NCBI RefSeq assembly: GCF_013408555.1
Contig: NZ_JACBZN010000001.1
Location: 2,232,001 to 2,296,000 of the forward strand
DNA: 64,000 nt
Origin: Aeromicrobium tamlense
Lineage (GTDB): Bacteria > Actinomycetota > Actinomycetes > Propionibacteriales > Nocardioidaceae
Reading direction: 5' to 3'
The notes under the pieces were generated by a model. It saw only the letters and a list, made by a program, of their open reading frames with translations, was not told where the DNA came from and did not search any database. Both the position numbers and the translations under genes were made by a program. This document shows positions 52,435 through 60,789 of the stretch, piece after piece. Numbering within the stretch: the first letter of the stretch is position 1; each line of letters begins with the position of its first letter.

Positions 52435-53064
52435 ATGACTTCCGAAGCCAGCCAGGCCTACGTCGAGCAGTACCGGTCCGAGGACGACCACCTGCGCACT
52501 GCGCGCCAGCACGCCGAGACCGTCGGCGTGGTCCCCGTCCTGCCCGGCGCGCGCGCCGCGCTGACCTTCCTGGCGGGCGCCGCCGGCGCCAAGAGCATCG
52601 CCGAGATCGGCACGGGCACCGGCGTCTCCGGACTCGCCCTGCTGCGCGGCATGCTGCCCGACGGCGTGCTGACCTCGGTGGACCTCGAGGCCGAGAACCA
52701 GCGCCTGGCCCGCCAGGTCTTCCTCGCCGCCGGCATCTCCCCCACGCGCTTCCGCCTCATCACGGGGTCGGCGCTCGACGTCCTGCCGCGGCTCAACGAC
52801 GGCGGCTACGACCTGGTGTTCTGCGACGGCGACAAGGTCGAGTACGGCGAGTACCTCGACGAGGCGCTGCGCCTCACCCGCGCCGGCGGCTTCGTGGTGT
52901 TCGACAACGCCCTGTGGCACGACCGCGTGGCCGACCCCTCGCAGCGCGACCCCGAGACCGTGGCCATCCGCGAGCTCGTGGAGCGCGTGGGCGCCGACGA
53001 GGACCTGTCCTCGCTGCTGCTGCCGCTCGGCGACGGCCTGCTGGTGCTGCAGAAGCCGCACTGA
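52435..53064 (+). CDS. O-methyltransferase family 3 (Rv1220c-like)
   Basis: The 209-aa SAM-dependent enzyme has the motif I loop AEIGTGTGVSGLALL (about 56-70), acidic SVDLEAEN, and CDGDKVEYGEYLDEALRLTRAGGFVVFDN, matching cation-dependent O-methyltransferases. The substrate is unknown. This mRNA has a leader: TAGGCT at 52397-52402 and GAGGGGACG before ATG 52435. It is divergent from the ECF sigma gene. Confidence 0.88.
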   Translation: MTSEASQAYVEQYRSEDDHLRTARQHAETVGVVPVLPGARAALTFLAGAAGAKSIAEIGTGTGVSGLALLRGMLPDGVLTSVDLEAENQRLARQVFLAAGISPTRFRLITGSALDVLPRLNDGGYDLVFCDGDKVEYGEYLDEALRLTRAGGFVVFDNALWHDRVADPSQRDPETVAIRELVERVGADEDLSSLLLPLGDGLLVLQKPH

Positions 53065-53076
53065 CGCGGCGGTCGG

Positions 53077-53418
53077 TCAGCCCTCGAAGCGCGCGGAGGA
53101 GCGGAAGCCCGCCGGGCCGCGCACGACGGCGACGACCTCGAACGGCTCGATCTCGGGCAGGGCGCCGATCAGCGCGGTGCCCGGGGCGTCGGCCGCCCGG
53201 GTCTCGAAGTCGGCCTGGAACGCGGCTCGCGCCTCGTCGCTGACGAAGACGTAGGTGCCCTCGAACCACTCGCCCTCGCGGGCTCGCCACGTCTTGAAGC
53301 GCAGGCCGGCCAGGCCCGCGAACTTCGCGTGGGACTCGGACTCGACGTACTCGTGCAGCTGCTCGAGCACGCCGTCAGGCGCGTCGGCCAGGGGCCAACG
53401 CACGGAGAGTCCGTACAT
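53077..53418 (-). CDS. YdhR-like small monooxygenase-fold protein
   Basis: The 113-aa protein has dimeric alpha/beta-barrel (ABM/YdhR-like) features: LSVRWPL, GLRFKTWRAREGEWFEGTYV, and ARAAFQADF. This resembles the YdhR 'monooxygenase' group, for which activity is often inferred only. It is 9 bp downstream of the DUF3117 gene on the same strand. Function cannot be assigned. Confidence 0.7.
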   Translation of the reverse strand: MYGLSVRWPLADAPDGVLEQLHEYVESESHAKFAGLAGLRFKTWRAREGEWFEGTYVFVSDEARAAFQADFETRAADAPGTALIGALPEIEPFEVVAVVRGPAGFRSSARFEG

Positions 53419-53427
53419 CCAGCGTGC

Positions 53428-53589
53428 TCAGACGGCCTTGAGGGCGTCACCGAGCGTGGCGGCCTCGTCGTTGTTGAGCTCGACCACCAGACGTCCGCCG
53501 CCCTCGAGCGGGACGCGCATGACGATGCAGCGTCCCTCCTTGGTGACCTCCATCGGTCCGTCGCCGGTCCGAGGCTTCATGGCGGCCAT
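53428..53589 (-). CDS. DUF3117 small conserved protein
   Basis: A 53-aa ORF read from ATG 53589 encodes MAAMKPRTGDGPMEVTKEG, then CIVMRVPLEGGGRLVVEL, ending in DALKAV. This is the DUF3117 family, conserved in actinobacteria and of unknown function. GAGAGGGGT lies about 6 nt upstream. It is probably co-transcribed with the YdhR-like gene. Confidence 0.9.
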   Translation of the reverse strand: MAAMKPRTGDGPMEVTKEGRCIVMRVPLEGGGRLVVELNNDEAATLGDALKAV

Positions 53590-53680
53590 CTGTACCCCTC
53601 TCGTTGGTCGCCCGAATTTTCGGGCCGGGATCCATTATCGCGCATCGCGACGACGGAATCACGCCAAGGGGGCGAAAGCG

Positions 53681-54193
53681 TCAGGCGGAGCGCAGCTCGC
53701 CGGACGCGTCGCCCCGCTCCGCGCCCTCGGCCTCGGCGGCCGGGGTGACGATGCGGGGGTCGATCTCGGGGCGCACACCGAGCATCGCGACGAGCTCCTG
53801 CTCGGTGGCCAGACGCTCCTCGAGCTCGTCGATCTGGGCGCTGCCCGCGGCCAGGTCGGCGCGCAGGCGGGAGATCTCGGCCTCGCTCGCTCGCAGGCGC
53901 TCGGAGACGGCGCGACGGAAGGACGCGTCGACGTCGAGGTGCTCGCGCTCGCGCTCGGCGATGACGCGCGCGTCGCGCACGCGGTCCTTCGCGAACTTCT
54001 GGCGAACCTCGCGGATCTCCTCGGACATGAGAACGGTCGACGTGATGCCGGCCGAGAGGGCCACGCAGGAGGCCATGATGAGGGCCGGGATCGTCTGCAT
54101 CGCGACAGCGGCGATGACGACGACGGCGGCCAGAGCAAGCACGATCGCGGCGGATGTCACGCGCAGCGAGCGGGGAAGTGTGCGGCTGGACAT
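53681..54193 (-). CDS. Membrane protein with coiled-coil tail
   Basis: The 170-aa protein has two adjacent N-terminal membrane helices (about 12-60), then a long charged coiled coil (SEEIREVRQKFAKDRVRDAR, continuing to about 140; ERLATEQELVAMLG) and a short acidic tail. The family is not recognised. ATG 54193 lies 7 nt after a TAATCT -10 box, giving a leaderless transcript. The upstream in-frame extension is rejected because it is antisense to the lipoprotein gene. Confidence 0.68.
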   Translation of the reverse strand: MSSRTLPRSLRVTSAAIVLALAAVVVIAAVAMQTIPALIMASCVALSAGITSTVLMSEEIREVRQKFAKDRVRDARVIAEREREHLDVDASFRRAVSERLRASEAEISRLRADLAAGSAQIDELEERLATEQELVAMLGVRPEIDPRIVTPAAEAEGAERGDASGELRSA

Positions 54194-54200
54194 GCGGCCC

Positions 54201-54206
54201 AGATTA
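54201..54206 (-). promoter_or_regulatory. -10 box for leaderless coiled-coil membrane-protein transcript
   Basis: TAATCT on the minus strand ends 7 nt before ATG 54193. Confidence 0.55.
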
Positions 54207-54310
54207 GGCGGGGCGCGAGGTGGACTCGTGACGGCACGCCGACGGCGGTCCGACAAACTTTCAGGTGAAGCCTGAGGCTTGCTCCGAGTGGACGTCGCGG
54301 CGCCGAACAC

Positions 54311-54316
54311 TACGGT
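54311..54316 (+). promoter_or_regulatory. -10 box for leaderless SGNH lipoprotein transcript
   Basis: TACGGT ends 7 nt before GTG 54324, supporting that start over an in-frame start at 54279. Confidence 0.55.
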
Positions 54317-54323
54317 GGGACGG

Positions 54324-55217
54324 GTGCGATCTTCCACGACGCTGCGGCTGGCCTGCGCGCTGGCCCTCGCCCTCTCGGCCCTGACCGCCTGCTCCACCCG
54401 GGTCGCTCCCCCGGCCTCCGACGCACGGCCGCAGTACCTCGCGATCGGCGACTCCTACGCCGCCGGCTACCGGCCCGCTCTCGACGGGGAGCCCGCGCAG
54501 AACACGACCTCGGGGTTCGCCTGGAAGGTCGCGCGCGACCGCGACCTGGAGCTCGTGAACGTCAGCTGCGCGGGGATCACGGCGGTCGCGTTCGTCGGGG
54601 GCGAGACGTGCGACGAGGAGTTGCGCGGACCCGACGCGCCGCCGCTGGACGGCGGGTCCCCCGCGGACGCGGTGGTGCGTCACCTCGACCGCTACGGCGA
54701 CGACGTGAGGCTCGTCACGGTGGTGCTCGGGGCGAACGATCTGCGAGGCTGCTCGCTGGACGCCGAGCTGCGCTCGTGCGTGCAGGCGGCCGTTCCCGAG
54801 ACCACCGCCGCCATCGATGCGCTGCTGGGGCAGATCCGCGAGCGCGTGGGCGCCGACGTGCCGATCGTCGGGTTGACCTACCCCGCCTTCTGGACCGGTG
54901 AGCCGGTGCGCCGGCCCGACTCCGACGTCGCCCGCGCCGTGGCCGACGAGACCGTGGACATGTTCCGCACGATCCTCAACCCGGCGCTGCGCGCGGTCTA
55001 CGCCAAGCACGATGCGGCGTTCGTCGACGTCACCGAGGAGTTCGGGGCCTACGCCTCACCCGACGCGACGGTGGTGTCCCCCGACTTCGGGACGATCCCC
55101 GCGCGCGCCGAGGACATCTGTGCCCTCACCTACTACTGCGCGCTCGGGGACATCCACCCCACGAGCGCGGGCCACACCGTGATCGCGCGGCTCGTGGAGG
55201 GGGCGCTGCGGTCCTGA
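54324..55217 (+). CDS. SGNH/GDSL-type hydrolase, lipoprotein
   Basis: The 297-aa protein has a lipoprotein signal peptide with lipobox LTAC, so it is tethered to the outer face of the membrane. SGNH blocks are clear: AIGDSYAAG with the nucleophile Ser, Gly in SCAGITA, GANDL with Asn, and DIHPTSAGH with the Asp/His pair. It should be an esterase or lipase; cysteine pairs suggest disulfides. GTG 54324 puts the lipobox at about residue 22. Confidence 0.9.
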   Translation: MRSSTTLRLACALALALSALTACSTRVAPPASDARPQYLAIGDSYAAGYRPALDGEPAQNTTSGFAWKVARDRDLELVNVSCAGITAVAFVGGETCDEELRGPDAPPLDGGSPADAVVRHLDRYGDDVRLVTVVLGANDLRGCSLDAELRSCVQAAVPETTAAIDALLGQIRERVGADVPIVGLTYPAFWTGEPVRRPDSDVARAVADETVDMFRTILNPALRAVYAKHDAAFVDVTEEFGAYASPDATVVSPDFGTIPARAEDICALTYYCALGDIHPTSAGHTVIARLVEGALRS

Positions 55218-55218
55218 C

Positions 55219-56283
55219 TCACGCGTCGCCGCTGAGCCAGCGACGCAGGCGGTCGTGCACGCGGTGCAGGTGCTCGACCGGGACCTGCTCGTCGGCCTTG
55301 TGCGCGTAGATCGGGTCGCCGGGACCATAGTTGACCGCCGGGACACCGAGCAGGGTGAACTTCGCGACGTCGGTCCAGCCGAACTTCGGCCCCACCTCGC
55401 CGCCGACGGCCTCGACGAACGCGGCTGCGGCCGGTCGCTCGAGGCCGGGCAGGGCGCCGGGCGCCGAGTCGGTGACCGTGAGCTCGAAGCCGTCGAAGAC
55501 CTCGCGCAGGTGGACCAGCGCGGCCTCCTCGTCGCGGTCGGGCGCGAAGCGGTAGTTCACGGTGAGGACCGCCTCGTCGGGGATCACGTTGCCGCTCACT
55601 CCCCCGCGGACGCCGACCGCGTTGAGTCCCTCGCGGTAGGTCAGTCCGGCGATGTCGACCGTGCGCGGCTCGTAGGTCGCGAGGGTGGCCAGCACCGGCG
55701 CGAGGTCGTGGATCGCGTTGTGCCCCATCCACGAGCGGGCCGAGTGGGCGCGCTCGCCGGTGGTGCGCACGTCGACGCGCATCGTGCCCTGGCAACCGGC
55801 CTCGACGCCCGCGTTGGACGGCTCCATGAGGATCGCGAAGTCGCCCGCCAGCCACTCGGGGTGCTCGCGCGCGATGCGGCCGAGGCCGTTGTGGACGGCG
55901 GCGATCTCCTCGGCCTCGTAGAACACCCACGTGACGTCGCGGACCGGTTCGGCGAGGGCCGCGGCGAGGCTCAGCGCGATCGCGACGCCGCCCTTCATGT
56001 CGCACGTGCCCAGGCCCCACAGGATGTCGCCCTCGAGCCGCGAGGGCATGTTGCCGTTCTCGGGCACGGTGTCGAGGTGACCGGCGATGACGACGCGCTC
56101 GGACCGCCCGAGGTTCGTCCGGGCGATGATCGTGTGCCCGTCGCGAACCACCTCGAGGTGGTCGTGCGACCGCAGCGCGGCCTCGACCGCGTCGGCCAGG
56201 ACGGCCTCGTCGAGGCTCTCGGACGGCACGTCCACGACGGCGCGGGTCAGGGTGACGATGTCGACGCTCAGGTCCAGGCTCAC
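55219..56283 (-). CDS. dapE: Succinyl-diaminopimelate desuccinylase
   Basis: The 354-aa M20 metallopeptidase has GHLDTVP and GLGTCDMKGG (metal Asp), the catalytic Glu-Glu in YEAEEI, and a dimerisation domain. The actinobacterial DapE group fits best. It removes succinate from N-succinyl-LL-diaminopimelate in lysine and cell-wall synthesis. GTG 56283 is 7 nt after a TAGGGT -10 box. It ends 1 bp from the convergent lipoprotein gene. Confidence 0.88.
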   Translation of the reverse strand: MSLDLSVDIVTLTRAVVDVPSESLDEAVLADAVEAALRSHDHLEVVRDGHTIIARTNLGRSERVVIAGHLDTVPENGNMPSRLEGDILWGLGTCDMKGGVAIALSLAAALAEPVRDVTWVFYEAEEIAAVHNGLGRIAREHPEWLAGDFAILMEPSNAGVEAGCQGTMRVDVRTTGERAHSARSWMGHNAIHDLAPVLATLATYEPRTVDIAGLTYREGLNAVGVRGGVSGNVIPDEAVLTVNYRFAPDRDEEAALVHLREVFDGFELTVTDSAPGALPGLERPAAAAFVEAVGGEVGPKFGWTDVAKFTLLGVPAVNYGPGDPIYAHKADEQVPVEHLHRVHDRLRRWLSGDA

Positions 56284-56290
56284 GCCCTCC

Positions 56291-56296
56291 ACCCTA
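56291..56296 (-). promoter_or_regulatory. -10 box for leaderless dapE transcript
   Basis: TAGGGT on the minus strand ends 7 nt before GTG 56283. Confidence 0.6.
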
Positions 56297-56317
56297 GGCC
56301 CCCGCCCGCGCGGCGGA

Positions 56318-56980
56318 TCAGGCGTCGAAGACGCAGAACTCGTTGCCCTCGGGATCGGCCATGACGGTCCAGCGGCGGTCGTCGCCGGGTGGCAGCAGCA
56401 CCGTGGCGCCGCGCTCCACGAGGTCGTCGACCGTGGCGTCGCCGACCAGCCTGACGTCCCAGTGGATGCGGTTCTTGACCGTCTTGGGCTCGGGCACCGT
56501 GACGAAGTCGAACGACTCGGTGGGCGAGCCCGGGATGTCGTCGACCCACGAGTACTCCTCGTCGCTGCTGTAGCTGGCGCCGAAGACGTCGGCCCACCAC
56601 GCGCCGATGGCGGCATGGTCGATCGCGTCGACCACGACGTCCTTGAGGCCGTCGGGACGCTCGCCGCCCTCGAAGACGCAGAACTCGTGGCCCTCGGGAT
56701 CGAGGAAGGTCGTCCAGCTGAACTGGCCGGGCTCGGTGAGGCGCTCCAGACCCTCGAAGGGCGCGAGGTCGCGCGCGACGATGTCGAGGTGGACGCGGTC
56801 CTTGACCGTCTTGGGCTCGGCGGGGTTGATCCAGATCGTCTGCCCCGGGTCGTCGCCACGCAGCACGGCGCCGACCTCGTCGGTCTCGCCGCGCAGGTGC
56901 AGCCAGCGCCCCCACCGCTCGGCGGCGGCCGCCGGGTCCTCGACGTCGATCACCAGGTCCTTGAACTCCACGAGTGCCAT
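56318..56980 (-). CDS. Tandem VOC-domain protein (glyoxalase/bleomycin-resistance fold)
   Basis: The 220-aa protein is two VOC modules in a row, clearly duplicated: PKTVKDRVHLDIVARDL and DPEGHEFCVFEG in the first, PKTVKNRIHWDVRLVGD and DPEGNEFCVFDA in the second. Such paired modules build one barrel and may bind a metal or small molecule; the substrate is unknown. ATG 56980 lies 7 nt after TAGCGT. Confidence 0.87.
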   Translation of the reverse strand: MALVEFKDLVIDVEDPAAAAERWGRWLHLRGETDEVGAVLRGDDPGQTIWINPAEPKTVKDRVHLDIVARDLAPFEGLERLTEPGQFSWTTFLDPEGHEFCVFEGGERPDGLKDVVVDAIDHAAIGAWWADVFGASYSSDEEYSWVDDIPGSPTESFDFVTVPEPKTVKNRIHWDVRLVGDATVDDLVERGATVLLPPGDDRRWTVMADPEGNEFCVFDA

Positions 56981-56987
56981 GGAGCCC

Positions 56988-56993
56988 ACGCTA
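56988..56993 (-). promoter_or_regulatory. -10 box for leaderless VOC transcript
   Basis: TAGCGT on the minus strand ends 7 nt before ATG 56980. Confidence 0.6.
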
Positions 56994-57026
56994 GGGGCGA
57001 CCACCGACGGCGTCACCCCGAGCGCG

Positions 57027-57641
57027 TCAGGACGTGAGCGCCTCGGCGACCACGGGCGCGATCGCGCGCAGGGCGCGACCGCGGTGGCTGATCGCGTCCT
57101 TGTCCTCGCGCGAGAGCTCGGCGGTCGACACCTCGTGGCCCTCGGCGGCGAACAGCGGGTCGTAGCCGAAGCCGCCCGCGCCGCGCTCCTCGCGCAGCAC
57201 GCGACCGGGCATCTCGCCGACCTCGACGACCTCGGTGCCGTCGGGCAGCACGAACGCCATCGCGCACCGGAAGGTGGCGCCGCGGCGCTCGTCGGGGACG
57301 TCGGCCAGCTGGGCCAGCAGCAGTCGGTTGTTCGCGGCGTCGCCACCCTGGTCCTTCGGAACGCCGGACCAGCGCGCGGACAGCACGCCGGGCATGCCGT
57401 TGAGCGCGTCGACGCAGATGCCCGAGTCGTCCGCGAGCGCGGGCAGGCCGGTGACCTGCGCGGCCGTGCGCGCCTTGATGAGGGCGTTGCCCTCGAAGGT
57501 CGGCTCGGTCTCGGCCGGCTCGTCGTAGGGCTCCACGTCGGCCAGGCCCAGCACCTCGACGCCCGGCACGAGCGGCTCGAGGATCCGGCGCAGCTCGTCG
57601 AGCTTCTTGGCGTTGCCCGAGGCCAGGACGACGCGGGTCAC
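57027..57641 (-). CDS. rdgB: Non-canonical purine NTP pyrophosphatase (RdgB/HAM1)
   Basis: The 204-aa protein has the HAM1 signature throughout: [12 protein letters not shown] (substrate loop), [25 protein letters not shown] (catalytic Asp), and FGYDPLF. It removes dITP/XTP from the nucleotide pool. GTG 57641 overlaps the rph stop by 4 bp, so the two genes are translated together; the same order is found at Rv1340-Rv1341. Confidence 0.95.
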   Translation of the reverse strand: MTRVVLASGNAKKLDELRRILEPLVPGVEVLGLADVEPYDEPAETEPTFEGNALIKARTAAQVTGLPALADDSGICVDALNGMPGVLSARWSGVPKDQGGDAANNRLLLAQLADVPDERRGATFRCAMAFVLPDGTEVVEVGEMPGRVLREERGAGGFGYDPLFAAEGHEVSTAELSREDKDAISHRGRALRAIAPVVAEALTS

Positions 57642-58357
57642 GAGGCGAGCGCCTCGCGCTGCAGGCGGGTCAGGTCGGCGCAGCCCTTCTCGGCCAGGCC
57701 GAGCAGCGCGTCGAGCTCGGAGCGGTCGAAGGCCGCGCCCTCGGCGGTGCCCTGGACCTCGATGAACTTCCCCGATCCGGTCATCACGACGTTCATGTCG
57801 GTCTCGGCGCGCACGTCCTCGACGTAGGGCAGGTCGAGCATCGGGGTGCCGTCGATGATGCCGACGCTGACGGCGGCGATGGAGTCGACGAGCGGGTCGC
57901 CCTTCACGGCGCCCTGGGACTTCAGCTGGGCGATCGCGTCGACCAGCGCGACGTAGGCGCCGGTGATCGCGGCGGTGCGGGTGCCGCCGTCGGCCTGGAG
58001 GACGTCGCAGTCGATCGCGATGGTGTTCTCGCCGAGCTGCGAGAGGTCGACCGCGGCGCGCAGCGAGCGCCCGACGAGACGGCTGATCTCGTGCGTGCGG
58101 CCGCCGACCTTGCCCTTGACCGACTCACGGGCGGAGCGGTCGTGGGTGGCCTGCGGGAGCATCGCGTACTCGGCGGTGAGCCAGCCCATGCCCGAGCCCT
58201 TGCGCCAACGCGGCACGCCCTCGGTGGCGGCCACGGCGCACAGCACGCGGGTCTTGCCGAACTCGATCAGGCACGAGCCCGCGGCGTGGTCGAGCCAGCC
58301 TCGGGTGATCGTGATCGGTCGCAGCTCGTCGGGGGTCCTGCCGTCTTCTCGGGTCAC
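57638..58357 (-). CDS. rph: Ribonuclease PH
   Basis: The 239-aa phosphorolytic 3'-5' exoribonuclease has [43 protein letters not shown] and [20 protein letters not shown], the conserved RNase PH blocks. It trims tRNA 3' ends. The GTG start lies 6 nt after TACCGT (leaderless). Upstream are a palindromic repeat and the M6-like protease gene, which separate it from the MBL phosphodiesterase that is its direct neighbour in mycobacteria. Confidence 0.96.
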   Translation of the reverse strand: MTREDGRTPDELRPITITRGWLDHAAGSCLIEFGKTRVLCAVAATEGVPRWRKGSGMGWLTAEYAMLPQATHDRSARESVKGKVGGRTHEISRLVGRSLRAAVDLSQLGENTIAIDCDVLQADGGTRTAAITGAYVALVDAIAQLKSQGAVKGDPLVDSIAAVSVGIIDGTPMLDLPYVEDVRAETDMNVVMTGSGKFIEVQGTAEGAAFDRSELDALLGLAEKGCADLTRLQREALAS

Positions 58358-58363
58358 CCCGCC

Positions 58364-58369
58364 ACGGTA
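58364..58369 (-). promoter_or_regulatory. -10 box for leaderless rph transcript
   Basis: TACCGT on the minus strand ends 6 nt before GTG 58357. Confidence 0.55.
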
Positions 58370-58381
58370 GCGGCCCGCAGT

Positions 58382-58463
58382 TTCCCCGGTTAAGTGGGTT
58401 TCCTGTCACTGAACGAGGTTTGCAAACCTCGCGAAGTGAGAGTTTCTCCACTTAACCGGGGAA
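58382..58463. repeat. Structured palindromic repeat, copy B
   Basis: The outer arms TTCCCCGGTTAAGTGG (58382-58397) and CCACTTAACCGGGGAA (58448-58463) form a perfect 16-bp stem. Inside lies an 18-bp perfect palindrome, CGAGGTTTGCAAACCTCG (58414-58431). The spacer words CCTGTCACTGA and CGAGGTTTGC are shared with copy A at 34932-35017. It lies between the M6 gene and rph. Confidence 0.8.
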
Positions 58464-58476
58464 TCCGTCAGTCGGC

Positions 58477-60669
58477 TCAGCTGCCGCCGGGCTGCAGCTC
58501 GCCGTTGACGGTCAGCTTGTACGGCGCGTACTGCTGGACCATCTCGGTGGAGTCGTCGTAGCTGACGATCGCCACGATCTGCTTGGCCGGCTTGAGCGCG
58601 ATCAGCGAGAGCTTGTCGAGCTTGACCGAGCTCTTGCCGTCCGAGGCCACCTGGGCCACGTACGGGACCTTGCCCGGGCGGATGCCGACCAGCTTGACGT
58701 GCCAGTTCTCGACGGGCGTCGGACGGATCTGCGTCGGCGACTGGAAGTCGTCGAGGTTCGAGCCGTCGCTGATCGTCGTGTCACCGACGACCACGTTGTC
58801 GATCTTCAGGCCGCCCTCGTTCACGCCGCCGTCCGAGATGTACCGGAAGGACAGCAGGATCTCCTGGCCCGCGTAGGCCGAGAGGTCGAACACGTGCGGC
58901 TCGAAGCCGTCGGTGGTGCCGGCGAGCGCCGGACCCTGCGGGCCGTCGACGGTCTTGTCGCCGGCGAGCGACGTGTAGGTGGCGCCGCCGTCGGTGGACA
59001 CCTGCACGTAGCCGTAGTCGTAGCCCTCCTCGGCGCCGTACTTGGCGTCGAGCGTCAGCGTGGGCGAGCCCGCCGGGACCGTCACCGGGGTGACCGCCGC
59101 GACGTCGAGGCTGTTCTCGTTGCCCGAGAACAGGACCGCGTCGCCGGGGCGATCGCTGTCGTCGGTCACCGAGGTCCAGCGCAGCGGCTGGGCCGGGAGC
59201 GTCTTGGCGCCCTCGAACGTCGCGCTGCGCAGCTGGGCGCCGGTGATCTGCTTGCCCTTGACCGTGAGCGGGACGTAGTCGGCGCCGTTCGGGGCCGCAC
59301 CCGGCGTCGCATAGGCGGCGGGGTTGTCCAGGTTCACCGACGAGCGCAGGCTCGGCGTGGTGACCTTCGACTTCGTCGTGCCCACGATGAGCGCCTTCTT
59401 GGCGTCGCCGACCAGCTGGTCGAGCAGCGTCATCGACTGGAAGTCGTGGAACACCTTGCGGAAGCTGGTGCCCTTCGCCTTGAGCTGCTTGTCGATCGCG
59501 GCGATGCCCTGGGCCTCGCCGTCGCGGTGCAGCTCGGAGATGAAGTCCTCGCCGAACCTGTCGCCCAGGTACAGCATCAGCTGGTACGCGTGGCCGTAGT
59601 CCGCCAGGACGCCCGAGGACGTGTTGCCCTCGTCCCAGAGATTGAAGGAGTTCTCGGGGCCGCCGCAGTCACGCGGGTTCGTGTTGTACGGGGTCTGGAC
59701 GGTGCCGTAGCCCTGGAAGCAGTAGAGGTGGCCGTCGCCGCCCTTGTCGTAGACGGTCTTCGTGCCGTCGACGTAGCCCACGAGGGTCTGCGCCCAGTCG
59801 GACAGGCCCTCGTTGACGGCGATGCTCTCGCCGGGATCGGTGTAGTACTGCAGCAGGTGCTGGTACTCGTGCGCGAACGTGCCCTCGTAGAGGTGCGGGC
59901 GCGCCGGACGGCTGGTGCACACGTCGCCGGTCGGCTCGTCGGCCGGGTCGGCACCGGTGCGGTGCTCCCAGTCGAACGCGTCGATCGTCATGATGTTGCG
60001 GTCCATGTACTCGTTGAAGATCGACCAGAAGAAGCCCGCGATGTAGGTGGGAGCCGCCGGGAAGTCGTAGTAGTTGTCGTCGCGGACGTTGTCGACGAGC
60101 GTCACGATCTTCTCGCCGCCGCCGCTGAAGTCGCCCTCGATGAGCGCGTTCGACCCGTCGCGGGCCGGCGGCGTGCTGAACGCCTCGGACTCCTTCGGGT
60201 AGATGTTCGAGTCGAACTCCTCGACCAGGCTCTCGACCTGGGCGTCGGTCACGACCGTGGCGTCGTCACCGCGGCAGTCGCCCTCGGGGAACGCGATGTC
60301 GTTGGCGACCCACACCTCGATGTTGTCGCCGGACCCGCGCAGTGTGTAGTCCTTGTAGTAGATCGAGCCCTGCACGTCGTCGAGCGCGAGCCACTCGCGC
60401 ACGGTGCCGACGGGCGGGGTCTCGCCCGCCGGGGCGGCCGAGCGGCTCTGGGCGCGCTTCCCGGCCTTGTACTGCGTGGTGGTGTCGACCTTCTTGCCCT
60501 GGAAGGTGAGGTCCTTCAGGTCGAGGTCGGGGTGGAACGGCTGGGGATCGGCGGCCTTCGCGGAGGTCGGCGCGGCCGCAGTGGCCGTGCTGCCGGCGAT
60601 CGCCGGCCCCGTCAGGGCCGAGGCCGCGAGTGCTGCGGACACGGCGAGTGGCTTCCATGAGATCTTCAC
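58477..60669 (-). CDS. Secreted metalloprotease, immune-inhibitor-A (M6)-like
   Basis: The 730-aa protein has a signal peptide (about 1-33), a propeptide-like region, and a zinc protease domain with HEYQH in GTFAHEYQHLLQYY (about 268-281) and the third ligand region NEGLSDWAQ. A C-terminal MAM/jelly-roll-like part follows (GYDYGYVQVSTDGGATYTSL; DLSAYAGQEILLSFRYISDG). This matches M6/InhA-type secreted peptidases. GTG 60669 with GAGAGG upstream is used. A hairpin CCGTGCC-CTGAT-GGCACGG lies in its ~120-bp upstream region. Confidence 0.87.
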   Translation of the reverse strand: MKISWKPLAVSAALAASALTGPAIAGSTATAAAPTSAKAADPQPFHPDLDLKDLTFQGKKVDTTTQYKAGKRAQSRSAAPAGETPPVGTVREWLALDDVQGSIYYKDYTLRGSGDNIEVWVANDIAFPEGDCRGDDATVVTDAQVESLVEEFDSNIYPKESEAFSTPPARDGSNALIEGDFSGGGEKIVTLVDNVRDDNYYDFPAAPTYIAGFFWSIFNEYMDRNIMTIDAFDWEHRTGADPADEPTGDVCTSRPARPHLYEGTFAHEYQHLLQYYTDPGESIAVNEGLSDWAQTLVGYVDGTKTVYDKGGDGHLYCFQGYGTVQTPYNTNPRDCGGPENSFNLWDEGNTSSGVLADYGHAYQLMLYLGDRFGEDFISELHRDGEAQGIAAIDKQLKAKGTSFRKVFHDFQSMTLLDQLVGDAKKALIVGTTKSKVTTPSLRSSVNLDNPAAYATPGAAPNGADYVPLTVKGKQITGAQLRSATFEGAKTLPAQPLRWTSVTDDSDRPGDAVLFSGNENSLDVAAVTPVTVPAGSPTLTLDAKYGAEEGYDYGYVQVSTDGGATYTSLAGDKTVDGPQGPALAGTTDGFEPHVFDLSAYAGQEILLSFRYISDGGVNEGGLKIDNVVVGDTTISDGSNLDDFQSPTQIRPTPVENWHVKLVGIRPGKVPYVAQVASDGKSSVKLDKLSLIALKPAKQIVAIVSYDDSTEMVQQYAPYKLTVNGELQPGGS

Positions 60670-60789
60670 GATCTACCTCTCTTGGTGCCCGTCCCCCCGG
60701 ACGCACACGCCGTGCCCTGATGGCACGGTGGCTGGGCACCGAGAGTCACTTAACCCTCTGGCGCCCCGCCAGGGCAATGCCCCGGAGAG
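60670..60789 (-). promoter_or_regulatory. Upstream region of the M6 protease gene
   Basis: This 120-bp gap contains a possible TTGCCC / TTAAGT promoter (18-bp spacing) on the minus strand and a 7-bp hairpin (CCGTGCC/GGCACGG) within the transcribed leader. The word CACTTAACC, seen in repeat copy B, also occurs here, perhaps by chance. Confidence 0.35.
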
